Assembly (NCBI GenBank): GCA_946557105.1
Contig: CAMNSZ010000003.1
Location: 62,001-126,000, forward strand
Length of the DNA: 64,000 nt
Direction: 5' to 3'
Source of the DNA: an uncultured Lachnospiraceae bacterium
GTDB taxonomy: Bacteria; Bacillota; Clostridia; Lachnospirales; Lachnospiraceae
The notes beneath the pieces were generated by a model, which did no database searches, had not been told where the DNA came from, and worked only from the letters and a program-made list of their open reading frames with translations. The first letter of the stretch is position 1; every line of letters begins with the position of its first letter. Made by a program: the position numbers and the translations under genes. Below are positions 44,695 through 54,204 of this stretch, piece after piece.

Positions 44695-44776
44695 CTAAGT
44701 GATTGGCGTAGTTGAACACTGGCAACAACGCCAAAACCTAAGAAATTAGGAACTTTGAGATAAAGGAGATAATAAA

Positions 44777-45874
44777 ATGAAACTAGGAATCGTAGGATTG
44801 CCAAACGTAGGAAAAAGCACGCTTTTTAACTCCCTGACAAAGGCGGGGGCAGAATCGGCAAATTATCCTTTTTGCACTATAGACCCTAATGTGGGTGTTG
44901 TTGCCGTGCCGGACGAGCGCCTAAAGCTGTTGGGCGATATGTATCAGTCCAAGAAGGTGACTCCTGCGGTCGTTGAATTTGTGGATATTGCAGGTCTGGT
45001 GAAGGGCGCTTCAAAGGGGGAGGGGCTGGGGAACCAGTTTTTGAGCAATATTCGTGAGGTGGATGCCATTGTCCATGTAGTGCGCTGTTTTGAGGATGCC
45101 AATGTGGTACATGTGGACGGCAGCGTGGACCCTCTTAGGGATATTGAAACGATTAATTTGGAGCTCATTTTCTCGGATCTGGAAATATTGGAGAGAAGGC
45201 AGAGTAAGGTTATAAAAGCGGCAAGAATGGACAAGACTCTTGCTAAGGAGGAGGCTTTGCTTGCCAGAATAAAAGAGCATTTGGAGAGCGGCAGGATGGC
45301 AAAAAGTCTTGAGGTGGAGGATGAGGATGAGCTTGCGCTTCTGAGCTCTTATAATCTGCTTACATACAAGCCTGTTATCTATGCGGCAAATGTGGCGGAG
45401 GAGGATTTGGCTGACGACGGAGCCGCGAACGATAAGGTTGCGGCCGTGCGCAGCTTTGCATCGGATGAGGAGAGCGAGGTGTTTGTTATCTGCGCCCAGA
45501 TAGAGCAGGAGATTGCGGAGCTGGAGGATGACGAGAAGACAATGTTTTTGGAGGATTTAGGGCTTAAGGAGTCGGGGCTTGAAAAGCTGATAAAGGCAAG
45601 CTATCGCCTGTTGGGTCTGATGAGCTATCTGACCGCAGGAGAGGACGAGACTCGGGCATGGACTATTAAAATGGGTACAAAGGCGCCGCAGGCAGCGGGA
45701 AAAATTCACTCGGATTTTGAGAGAGGCTTTATCAAAGCGGAGGTAGTAAACTACAAGGATTTGTTGGAGCAAGGCTCTCTTGCCGCTGCAAGGGAAAAGG
45801 GCCTTGTGGGCATGGAGGGAAAGGATTATGTGGTAAAGGACGGAGACGTCATTTTGTTCCGGTTTAATGTGTAA
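44777..45874 (+). CDS. ychF: Redox-regulated ATPase YchF (OLA1)
   Basis: The 365-residue Obg-family NTPase has the P-loop GLPNVGKSTLFN at residue 6, DIAGLVKGASKGEGLGN near residue 67 and YAANVAEED in place of the usual NKxD motif, which is why the family prefers ATP. The C-terminal TGS-like domain ends in VKDGDVILFRFNV. AAAGGAG precedes the ATG. It is the first core gene after the accessory region and its length is standard. Confidence 0.96.
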   Translation: MKLGIVGLPNVGKSTLFNSLTKAGAESANYPFCTIDPNVGVVAVPDERLKLLGDMYQSKKVTPAVVEFVDIAGLVKGASKGEGLGNQFLSNIREVDAIVHVVRCFEDANVVHVDGSVDPLRDIETINLELIFSDLEILERRQSKVIKAARMDKTLAKEEALLARIKEHLESGRMAKSLEVEDEDELALLSSYNLLTYKPVIYAANVAEEDLADDGAANDKVAAVRSFASDEESEVFVICAQIEQEIAELEDDEKTMFLEDLGLKESGLEKLIKASYRLLGLMSYLTAGEDETRAWTIKMGTKAPQAAGKIHSDFERGFIKAEVVNYKDLLEQGSLAAAREKGLVGMEGKDYVVKDGDVILFRFNV

Positions 45875-45926
45875 AGGATTGTGTAATATTAAGGAATTTT
45901 AATTGTGTCGTCGAAGGGAGCTTAGT

Positions 45927-46820
45927 ATGAATCCCATGGATATTGCGTTTCCCAATCTGGGAATTTACTTGGAGAATGTACCAAAGAAATTCACCGTATT
46001 CGGTTTTGACATTGCTCTGTATGGCTGCATTATTGCAGTTGGAATTATGGCCGGCATTTTGCTTGCAGTGCATGACGCCAAGGTAACGGGGCAGGAAGCG
46101 GACAGCTATTGGGATTTTGCTGTTTATGCCGTCGTATTCTCCGTAATCGGAGCCCGTATTTATTATGTGGTGTTCTCGTGGGAGAATTTTCAGGACAATT
46201 TATGGAGTATATTCGATATCCGCGGAGGCGGTATGGCAATTTACGGAAGCGTGATCGCCGCCGTTATTACATTGCTTGTCTTTTGCAGGATCAAAAAGAA
46301 AAATCCGTTTCAAATGGGTGATACAGGCGCGCTTGGCTTGATTTTGGGGCAGATTATCGGCAGGTGGGGGAATTTTACTAACCGTGAGGCGTTTGGGGAA
46401 TACACGGACGGTCTCTTTGCCATGCGGCTGCCGCTTCAGGCAGTCAGAAGCAGAGATATTACAGAAACCATTGCCGGGCACATTGAGGAAGGCTGTGATT
46501 ATATTCAAGTACACCCCACGTTTCTTTATGAGAGCATGTGGAATCTGTTACTTCTATGCCTGCTGCTTATTTATCGTAGGCGTAAGAAATTTCATGGTGA
46601 GATATGTCTGCTTTATTTTGTAGGATATGGGCTGGGGCGTTTTTTTATTGAGGGGCTGCGAACGGACAGGCTGCTTTTTCCGGGTACTTTCCTTGCGGTT
46701 TCACGGTTATTGTCTTTGGGCCTGATTGTCTTAGCTCTGACGACAGAGATAGTCGTCAGAGTCTGGATAAGGAAAGGTAAAATGTCTCCGCTGAAGGAGC
46801 GGGATAAATGGGATAAATAA
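45927..46820 (+). CDS. lgt: Phosphatidylglycerol:prolipoprotein diacylglyceryl transferase Lgt
   Basis: This membrane enzyme adds diacylglycerol to the lipobox cysteine. It has several hydrophobic helices and the Lgt signature IGRWGNFTNREAFG near residue 148, then HPTFLYESMWNL and GLRTDRL. ATG 45927 lies seven bases after AAGGGAG, better than the TTG at 45903. The product is 297 residues, within the family range. The C-terminal tail is charged and its last codons run into a 9-base tandem repeat. Confidence 0.94.
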   Translation: MNPMDIAFPNLGIYLENVPKKFTVFGFDIALYGCIIAVGIMAGILLAVHDAKVTGQEADSYWDFAVYAVVFSVIGARIYYVVFSWENFQDNLWSIFDIRGGGMAIYGSVIAAVITLLVFCRIKKKNPFQMGDTGALGLILGQIIGRWGNFTNREAFGEYTDGLFAMRLPLQAVRSRDITETIAGHIEEGCDYIQVHPTFLYESMWNLLLLCLLLIYRRRKKFHGEICLLYFVGYGLGRFFIEGLRTDRLLFPGTFLAVSRLLSLGLIVLALTTEIVVRVWIRKGKMSPLKERDKWDK

Positions 46821-46838
46821 GATAAATAAGACAAATAA
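46803..46838 (+). repeat. 9-base tandem repeat across the lgt stop codon
   Basis: Four copies of GATAAATRR (GATAAATGG, GATAAATAA, GATAAATAA, GACAAATAA) run from the last codons of lgt into the intergenic space. The in-frame reading DKWDK-stop shows that the present stop lies inside the second unit. Confidence 0.7.
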
Positions 46839-46930
46839 ATAAAAAAATTTTTTGTTATTAAAAAATGTGGAGTTTCATTCTATGGTAAATATGGTATAGG
46901 ATGCAGCTCCATAACACTATATGTTGTATA

Positions 46931-46966
46931 AAGCGCCTTTGCAGGCTTCTGCAAGGCGTTTTTTTA
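46931..46966 (+). terminator. Rho-independent terminator after lgt
   Basis: CGCCTTTGCAG pairs with CTGCAAGGCG (one bulged T) around GCTT and is followed by TTTTTTT. It separates ychF-lgt from the dcw cluster. Confidence 0.85.
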
Positions 46967-46989
46967 TGCCGAATTGTAAAAAATACTTC

Positions 46990-47018
46990 TTGATTTTACT
47001 TGTAAAATGCCCTATTTT
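46990..47018 (+). promoter_or_regulatory. Likely sigma-A promoter of the dcw cluster
   Basis: TTGATT and TATTTT are 17 bases apart, followed by MraZ-type repeats and the mraZ gene. The match to consensus is fair. Confidence 0.5.
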
Positions 47019-47036
47019 ATATTAGAATCTTATTAA

Positions 47037-47076
47037 AAGTGGGTGAAAGTGGTACAAAGTGTCATGAAGTGGTAGA
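47037..47076 (+). promoter_or_regulatory. MraZ operator: four 10-base AAGTGG repeats
   Basis: AAGTGGGTGA, AAGTGGTACA, AAGTGTCATG and AAGTGGTAGA follow each other without gaps. MraZ proteins bind direct repeats of this kind (GTGG or TGGG cores at 10-base spacing) in their own promoter. The position between the promoter and mraZ fits autoregulation. Confidence 0.75.
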
Positions 47077-47136
47077 TTGCCGAATGATATAGACTAACTT
47101 TCGTGGCAGACACACTTTTGAACGGTGGTGATTGCG

Positions 47137-47568
47137 ATGTTTATGAGCGAGTACAACCATACAGTTGATGCGAAGGGCAGGTTGATTATCCCCTCAAAAT
47201 TCCGCGAGCTTCTCGGGGAAGAATTTGTGGTTTCAAAGGGTATGGATGGCTGCTTGTTTGTGTATGCCAACGAGGATTGGAATGCTTTTGAACAAAAATT
47301 GACATCGCTGCCGTTAATCAACAAAGAGGCAAGACAGTTTGCTCGTTTTTTTCTTGCCGGTGCAGCACAGGTGGAATTGGACAAGCAGGGTAGAATACTT
47401 TTGCCGGCAAACCTTCGGGAATTTGCCGGTTTAGATAAAGACGTAGTGTTAGTGGGCGTAGGAAGCCGCATTGAAATCTGGAGCAGGGAAAAGTGGGAGA
47501 GTGTGACCGAGCAAGATAATATGGACGAAATCACCTCTGCGATGGAGGCTCTGGGTCTCACCATCTAA
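47137..47568 (+). CDS. mraZ: Transcriptional regulator MraZ
   Basis: This 143-residue protein has two AbrB-like halves with the signatures [20 protein letters not shown] at the start and [17 protein letters not shown] near residue 83. It forms a ring that binds repeats upstream of its own operon. Homologous starts read MFMxEYNHT, so ATG 47137 is chosen over GTG 47125. It leads the dcw cluster and precedes rsmH by 16 bases. Confidence 0.96.
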   Translation: MFMSEYNHTVDAKGRLIIPSKFRELLGEEFVVSKGMDGCLFVYANEDWNAFEQKLTSLPLINKEARQFARFFLAGAAQVELDKQGRILLPANLREFAGLDKDVVLVGVGSRIEIWSREKWESVTEQDNMDEITSAMEALGLTI

Positions 47569-47584
47569 AGGAAGGAGACCGGAA

Positions 47585-48526
47585 ATGGATTTTAAGCATT
47601 ACTCGGTGATGCTTCATGAAACTGTCACCGAATTAAAGGTCCGGCAGGACGGAATTTATGTGGATGGCACGTTGGGCGGCGGCGGACATGCCTATGAAGT
47701 ATGCAGAAGATTGACTACCGGTCATTTTTACGGGATTGATCAGGATGACGCGGCGATTGCCGCAGCGGGGGAAAGGCTCGGATGCTTTAAGGACAGGGTC
47801 ACTCTTCTTCGGGAAAATTATTGTAATGTCAGTGCGGCTCTGGCTGGATTGGGAGTTACGGGCGTGGACGGAATCCTGTTGGATTTGGGGGTATCCTCTT
47901 ACCAGTTGGATACAGGAGAAAGAGGCTTTTCCTATCGCTATGACGCACCGTTGGACATGCGTATGGACCGTAGACAGACGCTTACTGCCAGAGAAATTGT
48001 AAATGATTATCCGGAGAGGGAGCTTTTCCGTATTATCAGGGATTATGGGGAAGACGCTTTTGCCAAGAATATAGCGAAGCATATTGTAAGGGCAAGAAGT
48101 GAAAGGCCTATTGAGACGACTTTTGAATTAAACGAGGTAATCAAGGCGGCGATTCCTGCGAAAATGCGTCGTATGGGCCATCCCTCCAAGCAGACCTTTC
48201 AGGCTATCCGTATCGCTTGCAACAGAGAGTTAGACGTACTTTGTACATCCTTGGAGAAGTTCATCGACATGTTGAATCCGGGGGGAAGACTATGTATTAT
48301 TACTTTCCATTCCCTTGAGGACAGAATCGTAAAAACAGAGTTTAGAAGACATGAAAACCCGTGCACCTGCCCGCCGGAATTTCCGGTTTGTGTATGCGGG
48401 AAGAAAAGCAAGGGCCAAGTGATCACCAGAAAGCCCATACTTCCAAGGCAGGAAGAGCTTTCCGAGAACAGCCGCTCAAAAAGCGCAAAGCTTCGCGTGT
48501 TCGAGAAGCACGCGGCAACAGATTGA
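47585..48526 (+). CDS. rsmH: 16S rRNA m4C1402 methyltransferase RsmH
   Basis: The 313-residue enzyme begins [10 protein letters not shown] and has the SAM motif [15 protein letters not shown] near residue 25, [14 protein letters not shown] near 98 and [12 protein letters not shown] near 239. It also has the C-terminal [10 protein letters not shown] and ITRKPILP. It methylates N4 of C1402 in 16S rRNA. AAGGAGG precedes the ATG. The second position in the dcw cluster is conserved. Confidence 0.97.
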   Translation: MDFKHYSVMLHETVTELKVRQDGIYVDGTLGGGGHAYEVCRRLTTGHFYGIDQDDAAIAAAGERLGCFKDRVTLLRENYCNVSAALAGLGVTGVDGILLDLGVSSYQLDTGERGFSYRYDAPLDMRMDRRQTLTAREIVNDYPERELFRIIRDYGEDAFAKNIAKHIVRARSERPIETTFELNEVIKAAIPAKMRRMGHPSKQTFQAIRIACNRELDVLCTSLEKFIDMLNPGGRLCIITFHSLEDRIVKTEFRRHENPCTCPPEFPVCVCGKKSKGQVITRKPILPRQEELSENSRSKSAKLRVFEKHAATD

Positions 48527-48551
48527 AAGTAAGAAAAGGTAGGCGATAAAA

Positions 48552-49061
48552 ATGGCACAGACAAGAAGAAGCACAACCCCTACAAACAGAATAAATTATA
48601 GTCAAAGCACGGCAAGGAAGAAAGCCCAGTCAGCTTATATATACGGAAATGTGGTACCAAAGCAGGATATACGCAGGCAAATTGAGGAAGAACCCAGAAA
48701 ACAGCTTAGCAACGAGACGAGAAAGAACAGGGATAAGGCGCGTCACATGAGCTTTGGCTATGTGGTGTTCCTGATGGCGGCGCTGTGTGCGGCAGGTATG
48801 ATATTGATTAATTATATTCAGTTGCAGTCTGAATTGACCAACAAGATTAAGACGGTTGCAGGTCTGGAAAGTGAGCTCAATAATCTGAAACTGTCAAACG
48901 ACGAGGAATATAACAGAATCATAAGCAGCATAGATTTGGAGGAGATTAAGCGCATTGCAATCGGCGAGCTGGGCATGACTTATGCCAAGGAAGGGCAGAT
49001 TGTTACATATGCCAACGCGGGAAGCGATTATATGCGGCGGGTAGATGAAAACAGCAACTAA
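48552..49061 (+). CDS. ftsL: FtsL-like cell division protein
   Basis: The 169-residue single-pass membrane protein has a basic cytoplasmic N-terminus (about 75 residues), one hydrophobic helix (YVVFLMAALCAAGMILI) and an extracellular coiled coil (VAGLESELNNLKLS). The sequence is poorly conserved in the family, but position between rsmH and the first PBP plus topology support FtsL, which links FtsQ/DivIB with FtsB and activates FtsWI. The N-terminal tail is longer than in Bacillus. Confidence 0.8.
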   Translation: MAQTRRSTTPTNRINYSQSTARKKAQSAYIYGNVVPKQDIRRQIEEEPRKQLSNETRKNRDKARHMSFGYVVFLMAALCAAGMILINYIQLQSELTNKIKTVAGLESELNNLKLSNDEEYNRIISSIDLEEIKRIAIGELGMTYAKEGQIVTYANAGSDYMRRVDENSN

Positions 49062-49095
49062 GGTGCGGGTATGACTTTTGAATTAGAGGTGTAAA

Positions 49096-51309
49096 TTGAA
49101 CGAACAAAAAAACGATGTCCAAAAATTTTCCATAAAAATGCAAAAGAAGCTGGTAGTGCTGTTTGTCTGCGTTCTGTTGCTCTTTGCGGCGTTGACGGTT
49201 ATTTTGAGTCTGCTTGTCAGGGATGAGGGCACCCGGTATCAAAAAAAGGTACTTTCCCAACAGCGCTACGATTCCACTACCCTTCCCTTTAGGAGAGGCG
49301 ATATTGTGGATGCCAAGGGCAATAAACTGGCTACATGTGAAAAGGTATACAATCTGGTAATCGACGCGGCAGTCATGCTGTATAAAGAAGATTATCTGGA
49401 ACCTACAATGCAGGCGCTTGGCAGCTGCTTTCCCCAGTTGAATATGACGGAAATACGGCAATTTGTAAGTACGCATCCCGAATCCTCATGGTATGTGCCC
49501 TTAAGAAAGCTTTCCTATGAGGAAATTTCAGGCTTTAAGGCCATGCAGCAGGAGGATAAAAACATTAAGGGCGTATGGTTTGAAGAGGAATATAAACGGG
49601 TATATCCCGGGGGAACGCTAGCCTCGGACGTAATAGGCTTTACCCGCAATGACGGCACAGGACAATACGGGCTGGAGGAGTATTATAACGATACTTTAAA
49701 CGGAATTAACGGAAGAGAATACGGTTATCTGAACGACGATCTGGCATTGGAGAGAACCATCAAGTCGGCAGTGGACGGCAATACCGTACACAGCACTATT
49801 GATTTGAACATTCAGCAGATTGTGGAAAAATACTTAAAGGAGTTCAACGACGAGTATAAGGATAAGGAACATGAGGGTAATGGCGCGGAAAACATAGGAT
49901 GTATCATTATGGAGGTGAATACCGGAAATATTCTCGCCATGGCAAGCTATCCTAATTATAACCTGAACGATACAAGAAATTCAAATGCTTTAATAGGTTC
50001 CGTTATGGTGGAGGAAATAACCAATGCAAATGGTTATATAGAAATCAGAAAGACAGATACCGTTATCAACGAATCGGTGCTTGGTACCATGACGGAGGAT
50101 CAATTTTATCTGAATTTGAACAATCTCTGGAAGAATTATTGCATTTCCAGCACCTTTGAACCGGGCTCTACGATTAAGCCTTTTACGGTGGCGGCGGCTT
50201 TGGAGGACGGAGATATAGAAGAAAATACCCACTTTGAATGTAACGGAGTGCTGGAGGTGGGAGGACATGAGATTCATTGCCACAACACATGGGGCGACGG
50301 CGATATTAATTTGGAACAGGCGGTAGCGTATTCCTGTAATGTTGCGCTCATGAAAATCGGACAGGTAATGGGGAAGGAAAAATTCAGTGAATTTCAGGGC
50401 GTTTTTAATTTTGGTTTAAAGACGAACGTGGATTTGGCAGGTGAGGCCAGAACGGCAAACCTATTGTATCCCCTTGAAAGAATGGGTCCTGCGGATTTGG
50501 CGACCAATACCTTCGGTCAAAACTTTAACGTGACGATGATTCAGATGATAACGGGCTTTTGCTCGCTGATTAACGGCGGTTATTACTATGAACCCCATAT
50601 GGTGGACAAGATTACCAACTCCAGCGGGGCGACGGTTGCAAATATTGAGCCCAGAGTTTTAAAGCAGACAATATCCGAATCTACCTCAAGGATGGTTCGC
50701 CAGTGCTGTCGCGCCGTTGTTATGGACGCGCACGGAACGGGTAGAACGGCAAGACCGGCGGGGTACGCCATCGGCGGAAAGACGGGAACGGCGGAAACCT
50801 ATCCCCGCGACAATGACGAATTTGTCGTATCCTTTATAGGCTATGCTCCGGAGGATAATCCGAAGATAGCCATTTATGTGGTGGTTGACAGAGCGAATGC
50901 GTCGAAACAGGATGATGCAAAATTTGCCACGGGAATTGTGAGAAATATTTTGACGGAAGTTCTCCCTTATCTGAATATTTTCATGACGGAGGAGCTTAGC
51001 GAGAAAGAAATACAGGAGTTGAACGAAAGACAGCTTGCCATTACCACTCAATATGGAAGACCGGCGGAAAATCCGGAGGAGGGCGGTAACGGCGACAACG
51101 AAGGTACCGGCGGCGATACCTCCGGACCGGGAACGGGCAGCCGGCCGGCGTGGATGGACTTTCCGGTCGAGGAGAGTACCGGTTATCACGTAGATCCTGC
51201 AACGGGAGAAAAATATGACCCGGTAACGGGAGACTGTGTATCGAAAAGTAATTCTCCCAGTGCGACAGTGCCGGTAAATCCTGCGATTATAAATCCGCAA
51301 GGTGAATAA
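49096..51309 (+). CDS. Class B penicillin-binding protein (FtsI/PbpB type)
   Basis: The 737-residue division transpeptidase has an N-terminal membrane anchor (residues 18-40), a PBP dimerisation domain and a transpeptidase domain. The catalytic motifs are STIKPF near residue 357, SCN near 413 and KTGTAE near 561. The tail is extended: a Gly/Asn/Glu-rich linker (GGNGDNEGTGGD) and a TGYHVDPATGEKYDPVTG segment. TTG 49096 is the start, after AGAGGTG. In this order it is the septal synthase that works with FtsW. A second class B PBP follows. Confidence 0.9.
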   Translation: MNEQKNDVQKFSIKMQKKLVVLFVCVLLLFAALTVILSLLVRDEGTRYQKKVLSQQRYDSTTLPFRRGDIVDAKGNKLATCEKVYNLVIDAAVMLYKEDYLEPTMQALGSCFPQLNMTEIRQFVSTHPESSWYVPLRKLSYEEISGFKAMQQEDKNIKGVWFEEEYKRVYPGGTLASDVIGFTRNDGTGQYGLEEYYNDTLNGINGREYGYLNDDLALERTIKSAVDGNTVHSTIDLNIQQIVEKYLKEFNDEYKDKEHEGNGAENIGCIIMEVNTGNILAMASYPNYNLNDTRNSNALIGSVMVEEITNANGYIEIRKTDTVINESVLGTMTEDQFYLNLNNLWKNYCISSTFEPGSTIKPFTVAAALEDGDIEENTHFECNGVLEVGGHEIHCHNTWGDGDINLEQAVAYSCNVALMKIGQVMGKEKFSEFQGVFNFGLKTNVDLAGEARTANLLYPLERMGPADLATNTFGQNFNVTMIQMITGFCSLINGGYYYEPHMVDKITNSSGATVANIEPRVLKQTISESTSRMVRQCCRAVVMDAHGTGRTARPAGYAIGGKTGTAETYPRDNDEFVVSFIGYAPEDNPKIAIYVVVDRANASKQDDAKFATGIVRNILTEVLPYLNIFMTEELSEKEIQELNERQLAITTQYGRPAENPEEGGNGDNEGTGGDTSGPGTGSRPAWMDFPVEESTGYHVDPATGEKYDPVTGDCVSKSNSPSATVPVNPAIINPQGE

Positions 51310-51327
51310 ACATAGGATGAAACGAAT

Positions 51328-51376
51328 AACCTCATAAAAATGGGAATACAGTTTAATAAACCCTTTTTATGAGGTT
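51328..51376 (+). promoter_or_regulatory. Hairpin covering the ribosome binding site of the second PBP
   Basis: AACCTCATAAAAA-T-GGG pairs with CCCTTTTTATGAGGTT, giving 16 base pairs with one bulge and a 16-base loop. The right arm contains the GAGG that serves the ATG at 51381, and an alternative ATG (51369). No T run follows, so termination is unlikely. Occlusion of the ribosome binding site, an RNA-processing site or transcript stability are possible roles. Confidence 0.65.
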
Positions 51377-51380
51377 TGCC

Positions 51381-53222
51381 ATGCTCACAAGCAACAATAA
51401 AATTTTTCACAGAAAGAAAATTATAGCCTTGTTCTTTCTGTTGACTTTACTTTTTGTGGTTCTGTTCGGACGATTGGTATACTTAATGGTGTGGCGGGCA
51501 GGTTATTATGAGGAGCTTGCTACAAGGCTGCATGAGAGGGAGAGAAGCATCAAGGCGGCGAGAGGCAGAATTCTGGACAGAAACGGAACGGTATTGGCGG
51601 ACAACAAAACGGTCTGTACTATATCGGTAATTTACAATCAGCTGCAGGATAAGGAGGAGGTTATCCGGGTACTTTGCAGGGAATTGGATTTGACGGAAGA
51701 ATATGTGCGTAAGAGGGTGGAAAAGTATTCCTCTATGGAACGTATTAAGAGCAATGTGGATAAGACAATAGGCGACAGAATCCGCGAGTATGACCTGCCG
51801 GGAGTTAAGGTGGACGAGGATTATAAGCGTTATTACCCTTACGGTGAGCTTGCCAGCAAGGTGCTTGGATTTACGGGAGGAGACAATCAGGGAATAATCG
51901 GACTGGAGGTTATATACGAGAAATATCTTCAGGGAGAGCCGGGCATGATTCTTACCGTGACGGATGCCAAGGGCATTGAGGTGGATGAGGCGGGAGAGAG
52001 GCGCATCGAGCCTGTCGCAGGTAACGACTTGTACATAAGCATGGACAGAAACATCCAGACCTATGCAACCCAGCTTGCGGCACAGGCAATGGCAACAAAG
52101 GAGGCAGACAGTGTTTCCATTATTGTGATGAATCCTCAGAACGGCGAAATATATGCTATGGTAAGCGTGCCGGAGTTTGATTTAAACAATCCCTATGAAA
52201 TCCCAAAGGAGACGCTTGCAAAGATACAGGGAAGCCTTGGGGAGGATACGGGAAAGGACGACACAGAACAGGAGGATAAAGCACAAAATCAGGCTGTGAG
52301 TGAAGCGCAGACGGCAGGAGACGCCCTTAGCGCCGAGCAGAGGCAGGATATATTAAACGGAATCTGGAGAAACGGATGTATTAACGATACCTATGAGCCG
52401 GGCTCCACCTTCAAGATGGTTACTGCGGCTGCAGGCTTGGAGAAAGGAGTGGTAACGCCGGAAAGTACCTTTAGCTGTCCGGGATTTATCGTGGTGGACG
52501 ACAGAAAAATCCGGTGCCACAAGGTGGCCGGGCATGGGGCGGAGGATTTTGTCCATGCTACCATGAATTCCTGCAATCCTGTGTTTATTACGGTGGGGCT
52601 TCGGCTGGGAGTGGACGATTATTACTATTATTTTGAAAAGTTTGGTCTAAAGAAAAAAACGGGCATCGACCTGCCGGGAGAGGCGGGAACCATTATGCAC
52701 AAAAAGGAGGATATGGGGAATGTGGAGCTTGCAACCGTATCCTTCGGTCAATCCTTTCAGATAACGCCCATACAGCTTTTGACTACGGCGTCCTCCATTA
52801 TAAACGGAGGGAGACGTATTACGCCCCATTTCGGAGTGAAGACGCTGGATGAACAGGGCAATGTGGTGGAGGAATTTGCCTATCCGGTGGAGGAAGGAAT
52901 TCTATCGGAGGAGACTAGCGCTACCATGCGCAGCATACTGGAAATGGTCGTTTCGGAGGGAAGCGGTAAAAACGGCAAGGTAGAGGGATTTAGGGTGGGC
53001 GGTAAAACGGCTACAAGCCAGACTCTTCCCAGAGGAAGCGGTCGTTATATCGCATCCTTTGTGGGCTTCGCACCGGCGGATGACCCACAGGTAATAGCCA
53101 TAGCTATTATCAACAATCCGCAGGGCGTATATTATGGCGGACAGATTGCCGCTCCAATCGTTCGTCAGCTTTTTGAAAATATTCTTCCGTATTTGGGGAT
53201 AAAGGAGTATAATGAGCTATGA
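51381..53222 (+). CDS. spoVD: Class B penicillin-binding protein (SpoVD-like)
   Basis: The 613-residue protein has an N-terminal membrane helix (KKIIALFFLLTLLFVVLFG), a dimerisation domain with RGRILDRNGTVLADN, and a transpeptidase domain. STFKMV contains the active Ser near residue 340 and SCN lies near 396. The third motif is KTATSQ instead of KTG near 541. ATG 51381 lies six bases after GAGG. No C-terminal PASTA is visible. As the second PBP of the cluster it is probably the sporulation-specific SpoVD partner of a SEDS protein. A 4-base overlap couples it to mraY. Confidence 0.82.
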   Translation: MLTSNNKIFHRKKIIALFFLLTLLFVVLFGRLVYLMVWRAGYYEELATRLHERERSIKAARGRILDRNGTVLADNKTVCTISVIYNQLQDKEEVIRVLCRELDLTEEYVRKRVEKYSSMERIKSNVDKTIGDRIREYDLPGVKVDEDYKRYYPYGELASKVLGFTGGDNQGIIGLEVIYEKYLQGEPGMILTVTDAKGIEVDEAGERRIEPVAGNDLYISMDRNIQTYATQLAAQAMATKEADSVSIIVMNPQNGEIYAMVSVPEFDLNNPYEIPKETLAKIQGSLGEDTGKDDTEQEDKAQNQAVSEAQTAGDALSAEQRQDILNGIWRNGCINDTYEPGSTFKMVTAAAGLEKGVVTPESTFSCPGFIVVDDRKIRCHKVAGHGAEDFVHATMNSCNPVFITVGLRLGVDDYYYYFEKFGLKKKTGIDLPGEAGTIMHKKEDMGNVELATVSFGQSFQITPIQLLTTASSIINGGRRITPHFGVKTLDEQGNVVEEFAYPVEEGILSEETSATMRSILEMVVSEGSGKNGKVEGFRVGGKTATSQTLPRGSGRYIASFVGFAPADDPQVIAIAIINNPQGVYYGGQIAAPIVRQLFENILPYLGIKEYNEL

Positions 53223-54175
53223 ATAATGCCGGCGTTATGTCTGTTATTATTGCTTTTGTATTAAGCGCTGTGCTGGGGCCCGTGTTGATTCCTTTTTTGA
53301 GAAGGCTAAAATGCGGTCAGACGGTGAGAGAGGATGGACCGGGCTCCCATTTAAAGAAAACGGGAACCCCTACAATGGGGGGAATATTGATTCTGTTCAG
53401 TGTGGTGGCGACTTCGGCTTTTTTTGCAAAGGATTATCCGAAGGTAATACCTGTTTTGTTTCTCACCTTTGGCTTTGGGCTTATCGGTTTTTTGGACGAT
53501 TATATCAAGGTGGTGGGAAAAAGCCCCGAGGGGCTTTCGCCATGGCAGAAAATATTGGGTCAGTTTTTAGTGACGGGAATTTTTGCATATTATCTTTTGC
53601 ATTATACGGACGTCACTCTGGCGATGAGAGTGCCATATTTAAGGGAGCAGTACATAGATTTTGGAATGTGGGATATCCCTGTTTTGTTTTTTGTGGTTCT
53701 GGGAACCGTCAACGGAGTGAATTTCACTGACGGCTTGGACGGACTGGCGAGCAGTGTCACCGTGATAGTGGCGGTATTTTTTTCGGTGGTGGCGCTGGGC
53801 ACGGGCAGCGGGCTTGAGCCCATCACCTGTGCGGTGGTAGGGGCGCTTCTTGGATTTTTACTGTTTAATGTACATCCGGCAAGCGTTTTTATGGGAGATA
53901 CGGGGTCTTTGGCGCTGGGAGGCTTTGTGGCCGGAAGCGCATATATGATGGAGCTTCCGCTTTTTATAGTTATCGTGGGTGTTGTGTATCTGGCGGAGGT
54001 GCTTTCCGTAATATTGCAGGTAACATATTTTAAACTGACCGGCGGTAAAAGGATATTAAAAATGGCGCCATTGCATCATCATTTTGAGCTGTGCGGATTT
54101 ACGGAGACAAGAATTGTGGCGGTTTTTACGATTATCACCGCAATTATGTGTCTGTTAGGATTGAAAGGACTTTAA
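53219..54175 (+). CDS. mraY: Phospho-N-acetylmuramoyl-pentapeptide transferase MraY
   Basis: This 318-residue integral membrane enzyme makes lipid I from UDP-MurNAc-pentapeptide and undecaprenyl phosphate. The motifs are KKTGTPTMGGI near residue 42, GFLDDYIKV near 91, NFTDGLDGLA near 164 and MAPLHHHFE near 281. It overlaps the PBP stop by four bases. In many relatives murF or murE precedes mraY. Here neither is present in this position. Confidence 0.97.
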   Translation: MNNAGVMSVIIAFVLSAVLGPVLIPFLRRLKCGQTVREDGPGSHLKKTGTPTMGGILILFSVVATSAFFAKDYPKVIPVLFLTFGFGLIGFLDDYIKVVGKSPEGLSPWQKILGQFLVTGIFAYYLLHYTDVTLAMRVPYLREQYIDFGMWDIPVLFFVVLGTVNGVNFTDGLDGLASSVTVIVAVFFSVVALGTGSGLEPITCAVVGALLGFLLFNVHPASVFMGDTGSLALGGFVAGSAYMMELPLFIVIVGVVYLAEVLSVILQVTYFKLTGGKRILKMAPLHHHFELCGFTETRIVAVFTIITAIMCLLGLKGL

Positions 54176-54204
54176 ATTATCTGGAACAGGGCAGGAGGAA
54201 AATT

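Noticed and set aside
6595-44765. Similar short strings near both ends (TAGGATTTTGAGACAAA and TAGGAACTTTGAGATAAA) as attachment-site direct repeats
   Set aside because: They differ at several positions including an indel, are AT-rich, and the second is part of the ychF ribosome binding region. Chance is the simpler explanation.
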